A DNA stretch of 64,000 nucleotides from contig NZ_FNET01000007.1 in assembly GCF_900100275.1 (NCBI RefSeq), forward strand, positions 1 to 64,000, read 5' to 3'. Positions 26,249 to 34,560 of this stretch are shown one piece after another (the stretch's first letter is position 1; every line of letters begins with the position of its first letter). The notes under the pieces are model-generated. The model did not search any database and was not told the origin of the DNA. It was given only the letters and a program-made list of their open reading frames with translations. The position numbers were made by a program, and so were the translations under genes. This stretch comes from Lentzea albidocapillata subsp. violacea (GTDB taxonomy: Bacteria > Actinomycetota > Actinomycetes > Mycobacteriales > Pseudonocardiaceae).

Positions 26249-26767
26249 GTGTCCCTGCGCAAAACAATTGCCGTGGTCGCCAGTGCCGCCGCCCTCTCGG
26301 TCGGTCTCATCGGCACCGCGGAAGCCGCGCCCCGTGTCATCACCTACAACTCGTCCGGCGCCGCCGAGTTCGTGGCGGCCGTCGACGCGGGCGCGAACGT
26401 GTGGAACACGCAGCTTCCGAACACCCTCAACCTGAGGAAGGTCACCGGCCCCGCGCACGTCACCATCGTCGCGGACAACGGCTGGCCCCGCGCCCAGACG
26501 ACGAGCCTCGGCCGAGGCCGGATCTGGATGGGCCGCCTGGCGGTCAACGAGGGCCACGACACGATCCGGATCGCGGCGCACGAGCTCGGCCACATCCTGG
26601 GTCTGCCGGACCGCCGGACGGGTCTGTGCACCGATCTGATGTCCGGTGCCAGCGCCGGCACGTCGTGCAAGAACCCCAACCCGAACGCCGCGGAGAAGGC
26701 CCAGGTCGTCCGGAACTTCGGCCGCACCGTGACCGTCAAGGCGGAGACGTTCCAGGACGCTGCCTAA
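26249..26767 (+). CDS. Snapalysin-like secreted metalloprotease (M7 type)
   Basis: A 172-aa protein with a signal peptide (1-27, ending GTAEAA). The mature part of about 145 aa carries the zinc motif HELGHILGLPD (H111, E112, H115, D121), which is the HExxHxxGxxD signature of snapalysin, the small extracellular neutral protease of Streptomyces. The NAAEKAQVVRNF segment near the end is also typical. Two cysteines (about 127 and 140) likely form the conserved disulfide. Unlike many snapalysins it has almost no propeptide. GTG 26249 follows GCGAGGAGA. Confidence 0.88.
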   Translation: MSLRKTIAVVASAAALSVGLIGTAEAAPRVITYNSSGAAEFVAAVDAGANVWNTQLPNTLNLRKVTGPAHVTIVADNGWPRAQTTSLGRGRIWMGRLAVNEGHDTIRIAAHELGHILGLPDRRTGLCTDLMSGASAGTSCKNPNPNAAEKAQVVRNFGRTVTVKAETFQDAA

Positions 26768-26773
26768 TAAGCT

Positions 26774-26815
26774 CGTGAGTGGTTGTGGTCTCCCTGACGG
26801 CCACAACCACTCACG
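26774..26815. terminator. Strong hairpin between convergent protease and GGDEF genes
   Basis: CGTGAGTGGTTGTGG (26774-26788) pairs perfectly with 26801-26815, 15 bp, around a 12-base loop. It overlaps the last codon and stop of the convergent GGDEF gene. Confidence 0.8.
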
Positions 26816-28643
26816 GCGAGACCACCAGGTCCACGCCCAGCGCCTGCAGCTCGTCCGGATCGCCCGGCCCGCCGATCACGTGCACGCCGGCCGACCGCAG
26901 CAGCGGCACCATCAGAGCAAGGCCCTGGCGCGCCAGGCGTTCCGACGGCGGCCGTGCCAGCCGGACACCCCACACCGGCGCGCGGTCCACAGTGGACAAT
27001 CCGGCGAACCCGCCGCCGAACTCGTGCAGCAGGACGTGCACACCCATGTCGTGCAGCACTTCGAGGTTCTCCTCGCCGTCGGGCATCGACCTGACGTCCA
27101 GCGCCAGGAACAACGACGAGGCCGGGAACGAACTGGCCCGCAACGTCGACCGCACGTGCGCCGTGAGGTCCGGATGCCGCGACTGGTCCCTGGACAGCCG
27201 GATCAGGGCCGGCTCGCCGCGCGAGCACGCGTCCCGCAGCACCAGCTGCCCGAGCCGGGACGCCAGTCCGAGGGCGTCGGCGTAGGCCACGACGTCGTCG
27301 TGCCGGGTGGCACCCCAGCGCACGGACGCCTCCACGAAGGCCGGCGGTCCCGAAACCCACGACACCGGCGCGTACTCCACGGAGATCTCGCCGTTCTCGA
27401 AGGCACCGGGCATCGCCGCGATGCGCGCGAATCTGGCCCGGTCGACGGCGTCGGCCTCGTGGTCGTAGATGCCCCACTGCCGCTTGCCGCCGGTCTCGGC
27501 TCTGCGCAGCGTCGAATGCGCGCGCCGCAGCACGGCCGTGGGATCGACGCCGGGACCGGAGGTGTGCACGAAACCGATCGACGTCGACACCGCGACACCG
27601 GCGCCCTCCAGGTACACGGGCTCGGAGAGTTCCTCGTCGATCATCGCCGCCAGCGCCGCGACGTCGGGCGATCCGTGGATCAGCACCACGAACTCGTCGC
27701 CACCGACCCGCGCCACCACCGCGTCCGGCAGCACGACCCGCAGCCGCCGCGCCACCTCGACCAGCACGGCGTCGCCCGCCGCGTAACCGAGGCCGTCGTT
27801 GACGATCGTCAAACTGTCGACGTCCAGGTAGCCCAGCGTGTACGGCTCGCCGGACGCCGTCGCGGACTCCAGCTTGTCGGTGAACGACGCCCGGTTCGGC
27901 AGCCCGGTCAGCAGGTCCGTCAGCGACTGGTGCCGCAGCCACTCCTGGAGCATGCGCTGCTCGGTGACGTCCTCGATCAGCGCGACGTGGAACTTCGGCA
28001 GCCCGTCCGAGCCGCGCAGCACGGACAGGACGACGTTCGCCCACACCGTGTCCCCGTTGCCGCGGGCCAGTTCCCACTCGCGCCGGTCGGTGTCCACAGA
28101 GGACGCGAGCAGCCGGTGGCAGGCCGCGGCCAGCGCGATCGCGTCCGGCTCGGCGAACAGTTCCTTGGGCATCTCCTCGTGGCCGAGGATGGCGGCCAGC
28201 GCCTCGTTCGCCTCCACGACCGCGCCCTGCAGGTCGAAGATCGCGATGCCCACCGCGGTCGTCGCGAAGACCTGGGCGAACCGGGCCTCGCTGTCGTGCA
28301 GGTCGCGCTGTGCGTCCTCGACGGCCTTCAGCAGCGAGTCCTTGACCTTCTCCTGCTCGGCGAACAACTGGTCGCGCGTCGCCCGCACGTAGCCCGCCGC
28401 CAGCGCGCCGAGCACCTCGGGCGAGAACTCCCCGCCGAGCACCTCCAGCGTGCGGCGCAACGAGTCCGGTCCGGTGAAACTCCTGCGCACCAGCCATTCG
28501 CCGATGGCCACCGCCGCCTGCCCAGCACGCAGCCGGGCGGCGTGCTCGTCGAGGTGCTGCGTCAGCTTCCGCCTCGACATCGGCGAGTACGCGCTCTCGA
28601 TCAGAACAGCCGCCCAGCGCTGTGCGAGGGGCGAGGCGGACAT
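26811..28643 (-). CDS. PAS-GGDEF protein with degenerate EAL domain
   Basis: A 610-aa cytosolic protein. Residues 1-115 are a helical sensor-like region, 117-230 a PAS domain ending EDVTEQRMLQEWLRHQ, and 235-370 a GGDEF domain with LTGLPNRASF and an intact VGGDEFVVL active-site loop (314-318), so cyclic-di-GMP synthesis is plausible. The C-terminal 230 residues resemble EAL but lack its catalytic signature: EYAPVSW replaces the usual EYQPI and EASVRW replaces E(A/V)LxRW. This part is probably a binding or inert domain. The start ATG overlaps the TGA of the upstream methyltransferase gene (TGATG), indicating coupled translation. Confidence 0.87.
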   Translation of the reverse strand: MSASPLAQRWAAVLIESAYSPMSRRKLTQHLDEHAARLRAGQAAVAIGEWLVRRSFTGPDSLRRTLEVLGGEFSPEVLGALAAGYVRATRDQLFAEQEKVKDSLLKAVEDAQRDLHDSEARFAQVFATTAVGIAIFDLQGAVVEANEALAAILGHEEMPKELFAEPDAIALAAACHRLLASSVDTDRREWELARGNGDTVWANVVLSVLRGSDGLPKFHVALIEDVTEQRMLQEWLRHQSLTDLLTGLPNRASFTDKLESATASGEPYTLGYLDVDSLTIVNDGLGYAAGDAVLVEVARRLRVVLPDAVVARVGGDEFVVLIHGSPDVAALAAMIDEELSEPVYLEGAGVAVSTSIGFVHTSGPGVDPTAVLRRAHSTLRRAETGGKRQWGIYDHEADAVDRARFARIAAMPGAFENGEISVEYAPVSWVSGPPAFVEASVRWGATRHDDVVAYADALGLASRLGQLVLRDACSRGEPALIRLSRDQSRHPDLTAHVRSTLRASSFPASSLFLALDVRSMPDGEENLEVLHDMGVHVLLHEFGGGFAGLSTVDRAPVWGVRLARPPSERLARQGLALMVPLLRSAGVHVIGGPGDPDELQALGVDLVVSP

Positions 28644-29443
28644 CAGGGCTTGCGACCCACCGCCGCGTAGAGGTTCGCCTTCGACGGCTCGTCACCGACG
28701 TCCTCGGGGGTCTCCGGCCGCCACTGCGGCGTGAACACGATGCCGGGCTCGACGATCTCCGTGCCCGCCAGCATGTCCGCGACCTGGGCCTTGGTGCGGG
28801 GCGTGATCGGCTCCGCGGTCTTCGCGAAGATCTCCTTACCGGCCGCCATCGCCGCCGGCATGCTGTCCGCGGTGAAGTGCGACAGCGCCAGGTACGACCC
28901 GGACGGGAGAGACTCCACGTAACGGGCCAGCACGCCCCACGGGTCGTCCGAGTCGGGGATGAACTGCAGCACACCGACGACCAGAAGCCCGATCGGCCGA
29001 GAGAAGTCCAGGTGCTGAGCGGCCTGCGCCACGACCTTCTCCGGTTCGCGCAGATCCGCCAGCAGCGCCGTCACGTTCGGCTCGCCCGCCAGCATCAGCT
29101 CGGCGTGCGTGATCGCGACCGGCTCGAAGTCGACGTACACGACCTTCGACTCGGGCGAGACCTCGTGCGCGACCTCGTGCACGTTGCCGACGGTCGGGAT
29201 GCCCGAACCGAGGTCGATGAACTGCCGGATGCCGAGATCCGCCAGTTCCAGCACCGCGCGGCGCAGGTAGGCGCGGTTGAGCCGCGCCATGCCCCGCACC
29301 GGAAGGACCTTGATCAGGGCTTCCGCCGTCGCGCGGTCCGCCTCGAAGTTGTGCCCGCCGCCGAGCAGGTAGTCGTAGATCCGGGCGGAACTCGGGACGT
29401 CGACATTGACACCTTCCGGAACCCAGCTGACTCGATCGACCAC
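28643..29443 (-). CDS. SAM-dependent methyltransferase, DUF574 family
   Basis: A 266-aa protein with the actinobacterial DUF574 opening, VPSSARIYDYLLGGGHNFEA. The SAM-binding motif is FIDLGSGIPTVGNVHEVA, followed by an acidic residue after VVYVDFEPVA. This is a large family in Streptomyces and relatives whose substrates are mostly unknown. The GTG start at 29443 has GAGAGG upstream. The stop overlaps the start of the GGDEF gene, so the two are co-translated; whether the methyltransferase and cyclic-di-GMP signalling are functionally linked is open. Confidence 0.88.
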   Translation of the reverse strand: MVDRVSWVPEGVNVDVPSSARIYDYLLGGGHNFEADRATAEALIKVLPVRGMARLNRAYLRRAVLELADLGIRQFIDLGSGIPTVGNVHEVAHEVSPESKVVYVDFEPVAITHAELMLAGEPNVTALLADLREPEKVVAQAAQHLDFSRPIGLLVVGVLQFIPDSDDPWGVLARYVESLPSGSYLALSHFTADSMPAAMAAGKEIFAKTAEPITPRTKAQVADMLAGTEIVEPGIVFTPQWRPETPEDVGDEPSKANLYAAVGRKP

Positions 29444-29542
29444 AGCAGCACACCTCTCGCGATGCGAATTCTGAGCATCGACAACCCTACTGGCCGCAGA
29501 TGTGGGCCGAACGAATGAATTACCCGTTCACACGAATGTGAG

Positions 29543-29986
29543 TCAGAGGATGAACCAATCGGTGCAACCACTTGCGAACCGGAACTTCACCGGTCCTCGT
29601 GGTGCGACCCCCATGACGAACATCCCCAGCTCGTCGACCGCCGCGGTCTCGTGGTCGCCGTCCGGCGTCACCAGCGTGACCGGTCCGGTCGCCGGCATCA
29701 GCTGACCGGTGACCCCCGCCGCGGACACCTCGACCTGCAGCATCACGCCGTCCGCGTCGAACACCAGCTGCCGCGCCGTGGCCGTCGACCGGGCACGGGC
29801 GAACAGCGTGTCGTCCAGCACCGAGTCGTACGACGTGATGAGCAGCAGCTCCTCGTCGATGTTCCGCCAGGTGAACGCGGCCTTCGCGGCCTCCACGAAC
29901 TCCGGCGGGACGTCGTCCTGGGGTGTGCTCAACGCGTCACGCAAGGCGTCGAGCAGTACTTCGTCACTGTCCCAGTCGTGCCGCAC
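29543..29986 (-). CDS. Small protein of unknown function, partner of the sigma factor
   Basis: A 147-aa soluble protein with an acidic N-terminal segment (WDSDEVLLDALRDALS), the helix EFVEAAKAAFTWRNIDEELLLITSYDS, and a beta-rich C-terminal half (VMLQVEVSAAGVTGQLMPA, then PRGPVKFRFASG). I do not recognise a catalytic motif. The start GTG 29986 lies 8 bp after AGGAGG and overlaps the 3' end of the sigma-factor gene by 23 bp, so the two are coupled. By position it may be an anti-sigma-like regulator or adaptor of the neighbouring protease/CHAT module. Confidence 0.65.
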   Translation of the reverse strand: MRHDWDSDEVLLDALRDALSTPQDDVPPEFVEAAKAAFTWRNIDEELLLITSYDSVLDDTLFARARSTATARQLVFDADGVMLQVEVSAAGVTGQLMPATGPVTLVTPDGDHETAAVDELGMFVMGVAPRGPVKFRFASGCTDWFIL

Positions 29987-30581
29987 CCAGCACACCTCCT
30001 CTCTTCACCGGCGATCCGAGGAACGCTGAAAGCGCAGTGGTCTTCCGCAACTTCTCCAGGCACCGTATCCGCGTCGGGCCGATGCTGCCGACCGGCATCG
30101 CGAGCTCTTCGCTCACGACCTGGTAGCTCGGCGGCGGATCCGTCATCAGCTTCTGCAGCAACCGCTTGCACTGGTCCGTGAGCTCGGCGAACCCATCCCG
30201 CAACGCCTGCCGCCGCTCCACCGCCAGCAGCTCCGCCTCCACGTCCGCGTCCGCCTGCTCCGCCTCCAGCGCGTCGGATTCGGACAACGGGTCGTAGAGG
30301 TGCGTCCGCTGCTGCACGCGCAGCACGCGCAGGCATTCGTTGCGGGTGGTCGTCATGATCCAGCCCGGCAGTGCCTCCGGCTCGCGCAGTCGTCCGATCT
30401 GCTCCACGAGCCGAAGCCACAGCGTCTGGTTCACGTCGGCCGCATCCGCAGGGCGCAGCCGGTGCTTGTAGATCACCGACACCACCAGCGGCGTGTAACG
30501 GTCCACGATCTCGTTCCACGCCGACTGATCGCCCTCGGCCGCCGCGCTCACGAGCGCGGCGATCGGGGATGCAGAACTCAC
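29964..30581 (-). CDS. ECF-type RNA polymerase sigma factor
   Basis: A 205-aa sigma factor without regions 1 or 3. Region 2 covers about 20-90 (AWNEIVDRYTPLVVSVIYKH, DVNQTLWLRLVEQI, PGWIMTTTRNECL) and region 4 about 130-185 (LTDQCKRLLQKLMTDPP and the helix-turn-helix YQVVSEELAMPVGSIGPTR). GTG 30581 follows AAGGAG. It lies downstream of the subtilase gene in the same direction, with a 54-bp gap, and overlaps the small partner gene at its 3' end. No classical membrane anti-sigma factor is adjacent. Confidence 0.9.
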   Translation of the reverse strand: MSSASPIAALVSAAAEGDQSAWNEIVDRYTPLVVSVIYKHRLRPADAADVNQTLWLRLVEQIGRLREPEALPGWIMTTTRNECLRVLRVQQRTHLYDPLSESDALEAEQADADVEAELLAVERRQALRDGFAELTDQCKRLLQKLMTDPPPSYQVVSEELAMPVGSIGPTRIRCLEKLRKTTALSAFLGSPVKRGGVLGAARLGQ

Positions 30582-30635
30582 GTCGACTCCTTGCGGTCAC
30601 AACTGGCGGAGGCCGAGGTTGCCTCCCAGATACAA

Positions 30636-31835
30636 CTATTTGACAAAAACTCCGTAACCGGAGTGGAACTCCGGACCGGCCAGCAGCTTGTCACGCGCCT
30701 GACGTGCGTCGATGCCGTCTGAGACCATGGTGGCGGCGATCCGGCCGGTGACCAGGGGAGCGGCGAACGACGTGCCGTACCAGTACGCCCACAGCGCGAA
30801 CGGCGTAGCCGCGGCCTCGCCCGGCAGCTGCCACTCGCCCTTGAGGTAGGTCGAGGCCCGGTTGCCGATCGCGCACGCGTCGACCCAGTGACCCCAGTTC
30901 GAGTAGAAGGCGGGGCTGATCGAGCCGTCCCGTTCCTGCTGGGCGGCGGCGACGGCGGTGACCCCGCACAGTGCGGCGGGCCAGCTCGGCCGCTGCGTGC
31001 CCTGGTTGCCGGCGGAGGCGACCACGACGATGTCGGCGGGCAGCGCCTCGATGGTGCGCCGCAACGGTTCGGAGGCCACGTCGTCCGCGGTGAAGCAGCC
31101 GAGCGACAGGTTCAGCAGGTTGATCTTGTGCTGGCCCAGCTCGGTGATCTTGCGGCAGACCCGTTCCTCGTCGCCGAAGCCGTTCGGGTCGAGGCCGATC
31201 TCCGGGTCGAACGTGACGCCGGGCGCGGCGTTCTGGATGACGCCCGCGACGAACGTGCCGTGCCCGCCCTGCAGCGCGAAGTTGTCGCCGCTGCTGTAGG
31301 CGGCGTCGACGTCGTCGGCCTCCTTGGCGTAGCGGCCGTCGAACCACTCGGAGTGCTCGCTGTCGGCATCGGAGGAGATGCCGGTGTCGACGATGCCGAC
31401 GCGGACGTCCCTGAGGCGCTCGTCGAACTTCGGCGCCGAGACCGGGTCGGCCGGGTAGGGCCGGTCGCCGGGGTTGCCCATGACGAGGCCGCCGTGACCG
31501 ACGATCACGTGGTGCGGCTGCACGAGCGGCACGCGCTCGTTCGGCCAGTTCCGCTGGTCACGCAACAGGCGGACAATGCGCGGAATGTCCTCCTCGTTGT
31601 TCGGCAACGTCAATCGCGCCAAACCGGCGAATCCTTCGCCCGGCCGGGCGATGATGTTGTTTTCCCGGAGCTTTTCGACCACGCGTTGTTGGTCCTCGGC
31701 ACCGACGAGCAGCTGACCGGGCCGATAAAGGAATTCACGCCCGCGTTCGGCGTGGAAGCTGATGGTCTTGTCCTCGGCGATGAGCTGCAGGAAAGCTCTT
31801 TGGTAAAGCTCCGCGCTTGCTGGCGTTTTCGACAC
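30636..31835 (-). CDS. Cytosolic subtilisin-like serine protease (S8)
   Basis: A protein of about 399 aa. The catalytic triad is complete: D150 in VGIVDTGISS, H192 in GGHGTFVAGVI and S356 in YGTSFAAPLV, with the oxyanion Asn in ASAGNQGT. The first 140 residues resemble a pro-segment (RPGQLLVGAEDQQRVVEKL). No signal peptide or membrane helix is seen, so it probably acts inside the cell, unusual for a subtilase of this host group. Start GTG 31835 is one of several (GTG 31838, TTG 31886). It is divergent from the CHAT gene over 77 bp and upstream of the sigma factor. Confidence 0.85.
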   Translation of the reverse strand: MSKTPASAELYQRAFLQLIAEDKTISFHAERGREFLYRPGQLLVGAEDQQRVVEKLRENNIIARPGEGFAGLARLTLPNNEEDIPRIVRLLRDQRNWPNERVPLVQPHHVIVGHGGLVMGNPGDRPYPADPVSAPKFDERLRDVRVGIVDTGISSDADSEHSEWFDGRYAKEADDVDAAYSSGDNFALQGGHGTFVAGVIQNAAPGVTFDPEIGLDPNGFGDEERVCRKITELGQHKINLLNLSLGCFTADDVASEPLRRTIEALPADIVVVASAGNQGTQRPSWPAALCGVTAVAAAQQERDGSISPAFYSNWGHWVDACAIGNRASTYLKGEWQLPGEAAATPFALWAYWYGTSFAAPLVTGRIAATMVSDGIDARQARDKLLAGPEFHSGYGVFVK

Positions 31836-31875
31836 CACGGCCTCACTAAAGCAGCGTTGACGGACACCCCGACCG

Positions 31876-31889
31876 AGCTTGATCAAGCT
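31876..31889. promoter_or_regulatory. 14-bp perfect palindrome in the subtilase/CHAT divergent promoter
   Basis: AGCTTGATCAAGCT is a perfect palindrome 40 bp from the subtilase start and 23 bp from the CHAT start. It is well placed to be an operator that controls both genes. A TAAAGT at 31901-31906 downstream could be a -10 for the CHAT gene, which would then be nearly leaderless. Confidence 0.5.
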
Positions 31890-31912
31890 ACCACAGCCGA
31901 TAAAGTGTCGCC

Positions 31913-34501
31913 GTGACCGACTTTTGTGCGGAGGACGCGCTGGAGGCCAGGCAGCGCAACCCGCGCGCGGCCGTGGAGATGGCCCGTGCTGTCCTTCGCG
32001 CGACGGAAGATCGTTCGGAATGGTCGATCGCCGAGCGCGCGATCGGCCTCGCGCTGCGGGAGATGCACGACTTCCCCGGCGCGGCCCGGCACCTCCGCCG
32101 CTCGATCAGGATCGCCTCCGAGGCGTCGCTGCCCCGGTTGTCCGCGCTGGCCCAGATGAGCCTCGCGTGGGTGCTCGCCTACACGGGCAGGCAGAAGGCC
32201 GCGCTGACGTTGCTGGACGACGCCATGCCGGAACTGACGGGCGCGGACTCGGTGGCCGCCCTGATGCAACGCGGTGTCGTCTTCCACTACCTGACGCGGT
32301 ACGACGACGCGCAGCGCGACTACACGGCCGCCATCGCCGGTGCGCGACGAGTGGGGGACCAACTGGTCGAGGCGCGCGCTCTCAACAACCGCGGCCTCGT
32401 GCGCGCGTACGTGGGAAACATGCGTGAGGCGTCGGCCGACTTCTCGCTGGCGGCTTCGTTGCTGGGGGAGCTGGGCCAGGAGCTCGGCGTCGCCGACGTG
32501 CACTGGAACGCCGGCATCATGGCGACGCGCGGCGGTGACGTGCCCGCCGCGCTGACGTTGTTCGACAAGGCGGAGGAGGTCTACCGCCGCCTCGACGTGA
32601 TGCGCCCGGTGCTGCTGGTCAACCGGTTGGAGCTGCTCGTCTCGGTGCCGCTGCTGGACGAGGCCCGCGCCGCGGCCGACCGCGCGATTCCCGAACTGAA
32701 GGCGCTGAAGAACCCGCTGGGCGTCTCGGAGGCCCTGTACTTCCGCGCCCGCATCGCCCTGCTGGACGACGATCCTTCCGCGGCGCATTCGTTCGCCGCC
32801 GAGGCGCGCCGCCGGTTCCGCCGCGAGCAACGCCTGCTGTGGGCGGCGGGCGCGCGTTACCTGGAGCTGCACGCGGCCGTGCTGCGCGGCGACCGCTCGC
32901 GTCCGCTGCGCCTGGCGCTGTCGCGGGTCGCCTCCGAACTGGACGCGATGGACTGGCGGCTGCCCGCGCTGGAGGCCCGCATCGACGCGGGCCTGGTCGC
33001 CGCGGACCTGGGCCACCGCGCGCGTGCGGTCGCCGAGCTGTCGGTGGCGGCTGCCGCGCGGCTGCGTGGCCCGGCCGGTCTGCGCGTACGCGGCTGGTAC
33101 GCGGAAGCGTTGCGCCGCAAGCTTTCCGGCGACGTCCGGGGGACGTCGTCGGCTCTCCGGCGGGGCATCGGCCTGCTGGACGAATACCGGGTGTCCCTGG
33201 GTGCCGCCGAGCTGCGCGCGTCGGCCGGCGTGCAGGGCCAGGCTCTCGCGCTGGAAGGCCTGCGGCTGGCCGTGGCCTCCGGCAACGCCGCACGCGTGCT
33301 GTCGTGGACCGAGAGCTGGCGCGCCGGCGCGCTGCGGATGAAGTCCGTGTCGCCTCCCGACGACCCGCGCCTGGAGGACGCGCTGGCGTCGTTGCGCGCG
33401 GTGGCGGCCGACGTGGAATCCGCTGTGCTGGCCGGAAAACCCGCGGGCGCCCTGCGCGCCAAGCTGGTGCGCTCCGAGCAACGTGTCCGCGACCTGACCC
33501 GCCAGGTGTCGGGCGAGGTCTCCGTCTTCAAGCCACCGTCGGTCCCGTCCCTGGTCACCGCCCTGGGTCCGGCGGCGCTGATCGAGTTCGTGGAGGACGA
33601 CGGCACGCTGATGGCCGTCGTCCTGGCCGGAGGCCGTGCCTCCCTGCATTCCCTGGGGGCGGCGGAGGGCGTGGTCCGCGAGATCCGCCTGCTCCGCTTC
33701 GCCCTGCACCGCCTGGTCACCCTGCCGCCCCACTTGCCGAACCTGGCCGTGGCCCGCTCGTCGGCGTCGCACGCCGCCGCACTGCTCGCCCGCCGCCTGC
33801 TGGACCCGCTGGCCTCCCGCATCGACGGCCGCCCGCTGGTCGTCGTGCCCACCGGCGCGCTGAACGGCCTGCCGTGGGCCGTCCTGAACCGCCAGGTGGC
33901 GGTCGCGCCGTCCGCGTCCGTCTGGCTGCGCGCCACTTCCGTGCCGGACGCCTCGGGCGAATCCGTGCTGGCCGCCGGGCCGCGCATGGCCGCCGCCTCC
34001 GCCGAGATCAAGGCCATCAGTGCCCACGTGCCGGGCCGCGTCCTGGTGGGCGGCGAGGCGACGGTGAGCGCCGTGGCGTCCGCAATGGACGGTGCCGCGC
34101 TGGCCCACATCGCCGCCCACGGCTCGTTCCGCGTCGACAACCCGCTGTTCTCGGCCCTGGAACTGGCCGATGGGCCGTTGACCGTCTACGACATCGAACG
34201 CCTGCGTCAGCCGCCTACGCGGGTGGTGCTGTCGGCGTGCGACACGGGCCAGTCGGCCGTTCGTCCCGGCGACGAGCTGATGGGGTTCACGGCGGCGCTT
34301 CTCGGCCTGGGCACGCGGACGTTGATCGCGCCCGTCGTGCCGGTGCCGACCGACGGCACGGCGCCGGTCATGGTGGAACTGCACCAGAAGCTGGCCGCCG
34401 GGATGGCTCCGGCCGAGGCGCTGGCTGCGGTGCAACGCGCTGCAGTGGACGACGCCGCCTACGCCGCTGCCGTCGGCTTCGTGTGTTTCGGCGCGGGCTA
34501 G
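31913..34501 (+). CDS. TPR-CHAT protein (caspase-like peptidase)
   Basis: An 862-aa protein. Residues 1 to about 440 are tetratricopeptide-like helical repeats (for example HYLTRYDDAQRDYTAAIAGA, RGLVRAYVGNMREASADFSL). A linker follows, and residues of about 560-860 are a CHAT domain, the separase/caspase-like peptidase fold. The catalytic pair is present: H736 in AHIAAHGSFRVDNPLFSAL and C776 in VVLSACDTGQ. CHAT proteins cleave after activation through their repeat domains and occur in cell-death and defence systems. The GTG at 31913 has no strong ribosome site. The divergent subtilase is a likely partner or substrate. Confidence 0.87.
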   Translation: MTDFCAEDALEARQRNPRAAVEMARAVLRATEDRSEWSIAERAIGLALREMHDFPGAARHLRRSIRIASEASLPRLSALAQMSLAWVLAYTGRQKAALTLLDDAMPELTGADSVAALMQRGVVFHYLTRYDDAQRDYTAAIAGARRVGDQLVEARALNNRGLVRAYVGNMREASADFSLAASLLGELGQELGVADVHWNAGIMATRGGDVPAALTLFDKAEEVYRRLDVMRPVLLVNRLELLVSVPLLDEARAAADRAIPELKALKNPLGVSEALYFRARIALLDDDPSAAHSFAAEARRRFRREQRLLWAAGARYLELHAAVLRGDRSRPLRLALSRVASELDAMDWRLPALEARIDAGLVAADLGHRARAVAELSVAAAARLRGPAGLRVRGWYAEALRRKLSGDVRGTSSALRRGIGLLDEYRVSLGAAELRASAGVQGQALALEGLRLAVASGNAARVLSWTESWRAGALRMKSVSPPDDPRLEDALASLRAVAADVESAVLAGKPAGALRAKLVRSEQRVRDLTRQVSGEVSVFKPPSVPSLVTALGPAALIEFVEDDGTLMAVVLAGGRASLHSLGAAEGVVREIRLLRFALHRLVTLPPHLPNLAVARSSASHAAALLARRLLDPLASRIDGRPLVVVPTGALNGLPWAVLNRQVAVAPSASVWLRATSVPDASGESVLAAGPRMAAASAEIKAISAHVPGRVLVGGEATVSAVASAMDGAALAHIAAHGSFRVDNPLFSALELADGPLTVYDIERLRQPPTRVVLSACDTGQSAVRPGDELMGFTAALLGLGTRTLIAPVVPVPTDGTAPVMVELHQKLAAGMAPAEALAAVQRAAVDDAAYAAAVGFVCFGAG

Positions 34502-34560
34502 GTCCTACTTCGCTCAAGAGGCATTCCAGAACGCCTGAGTTTCGCTTATGGTTGCTCGTC

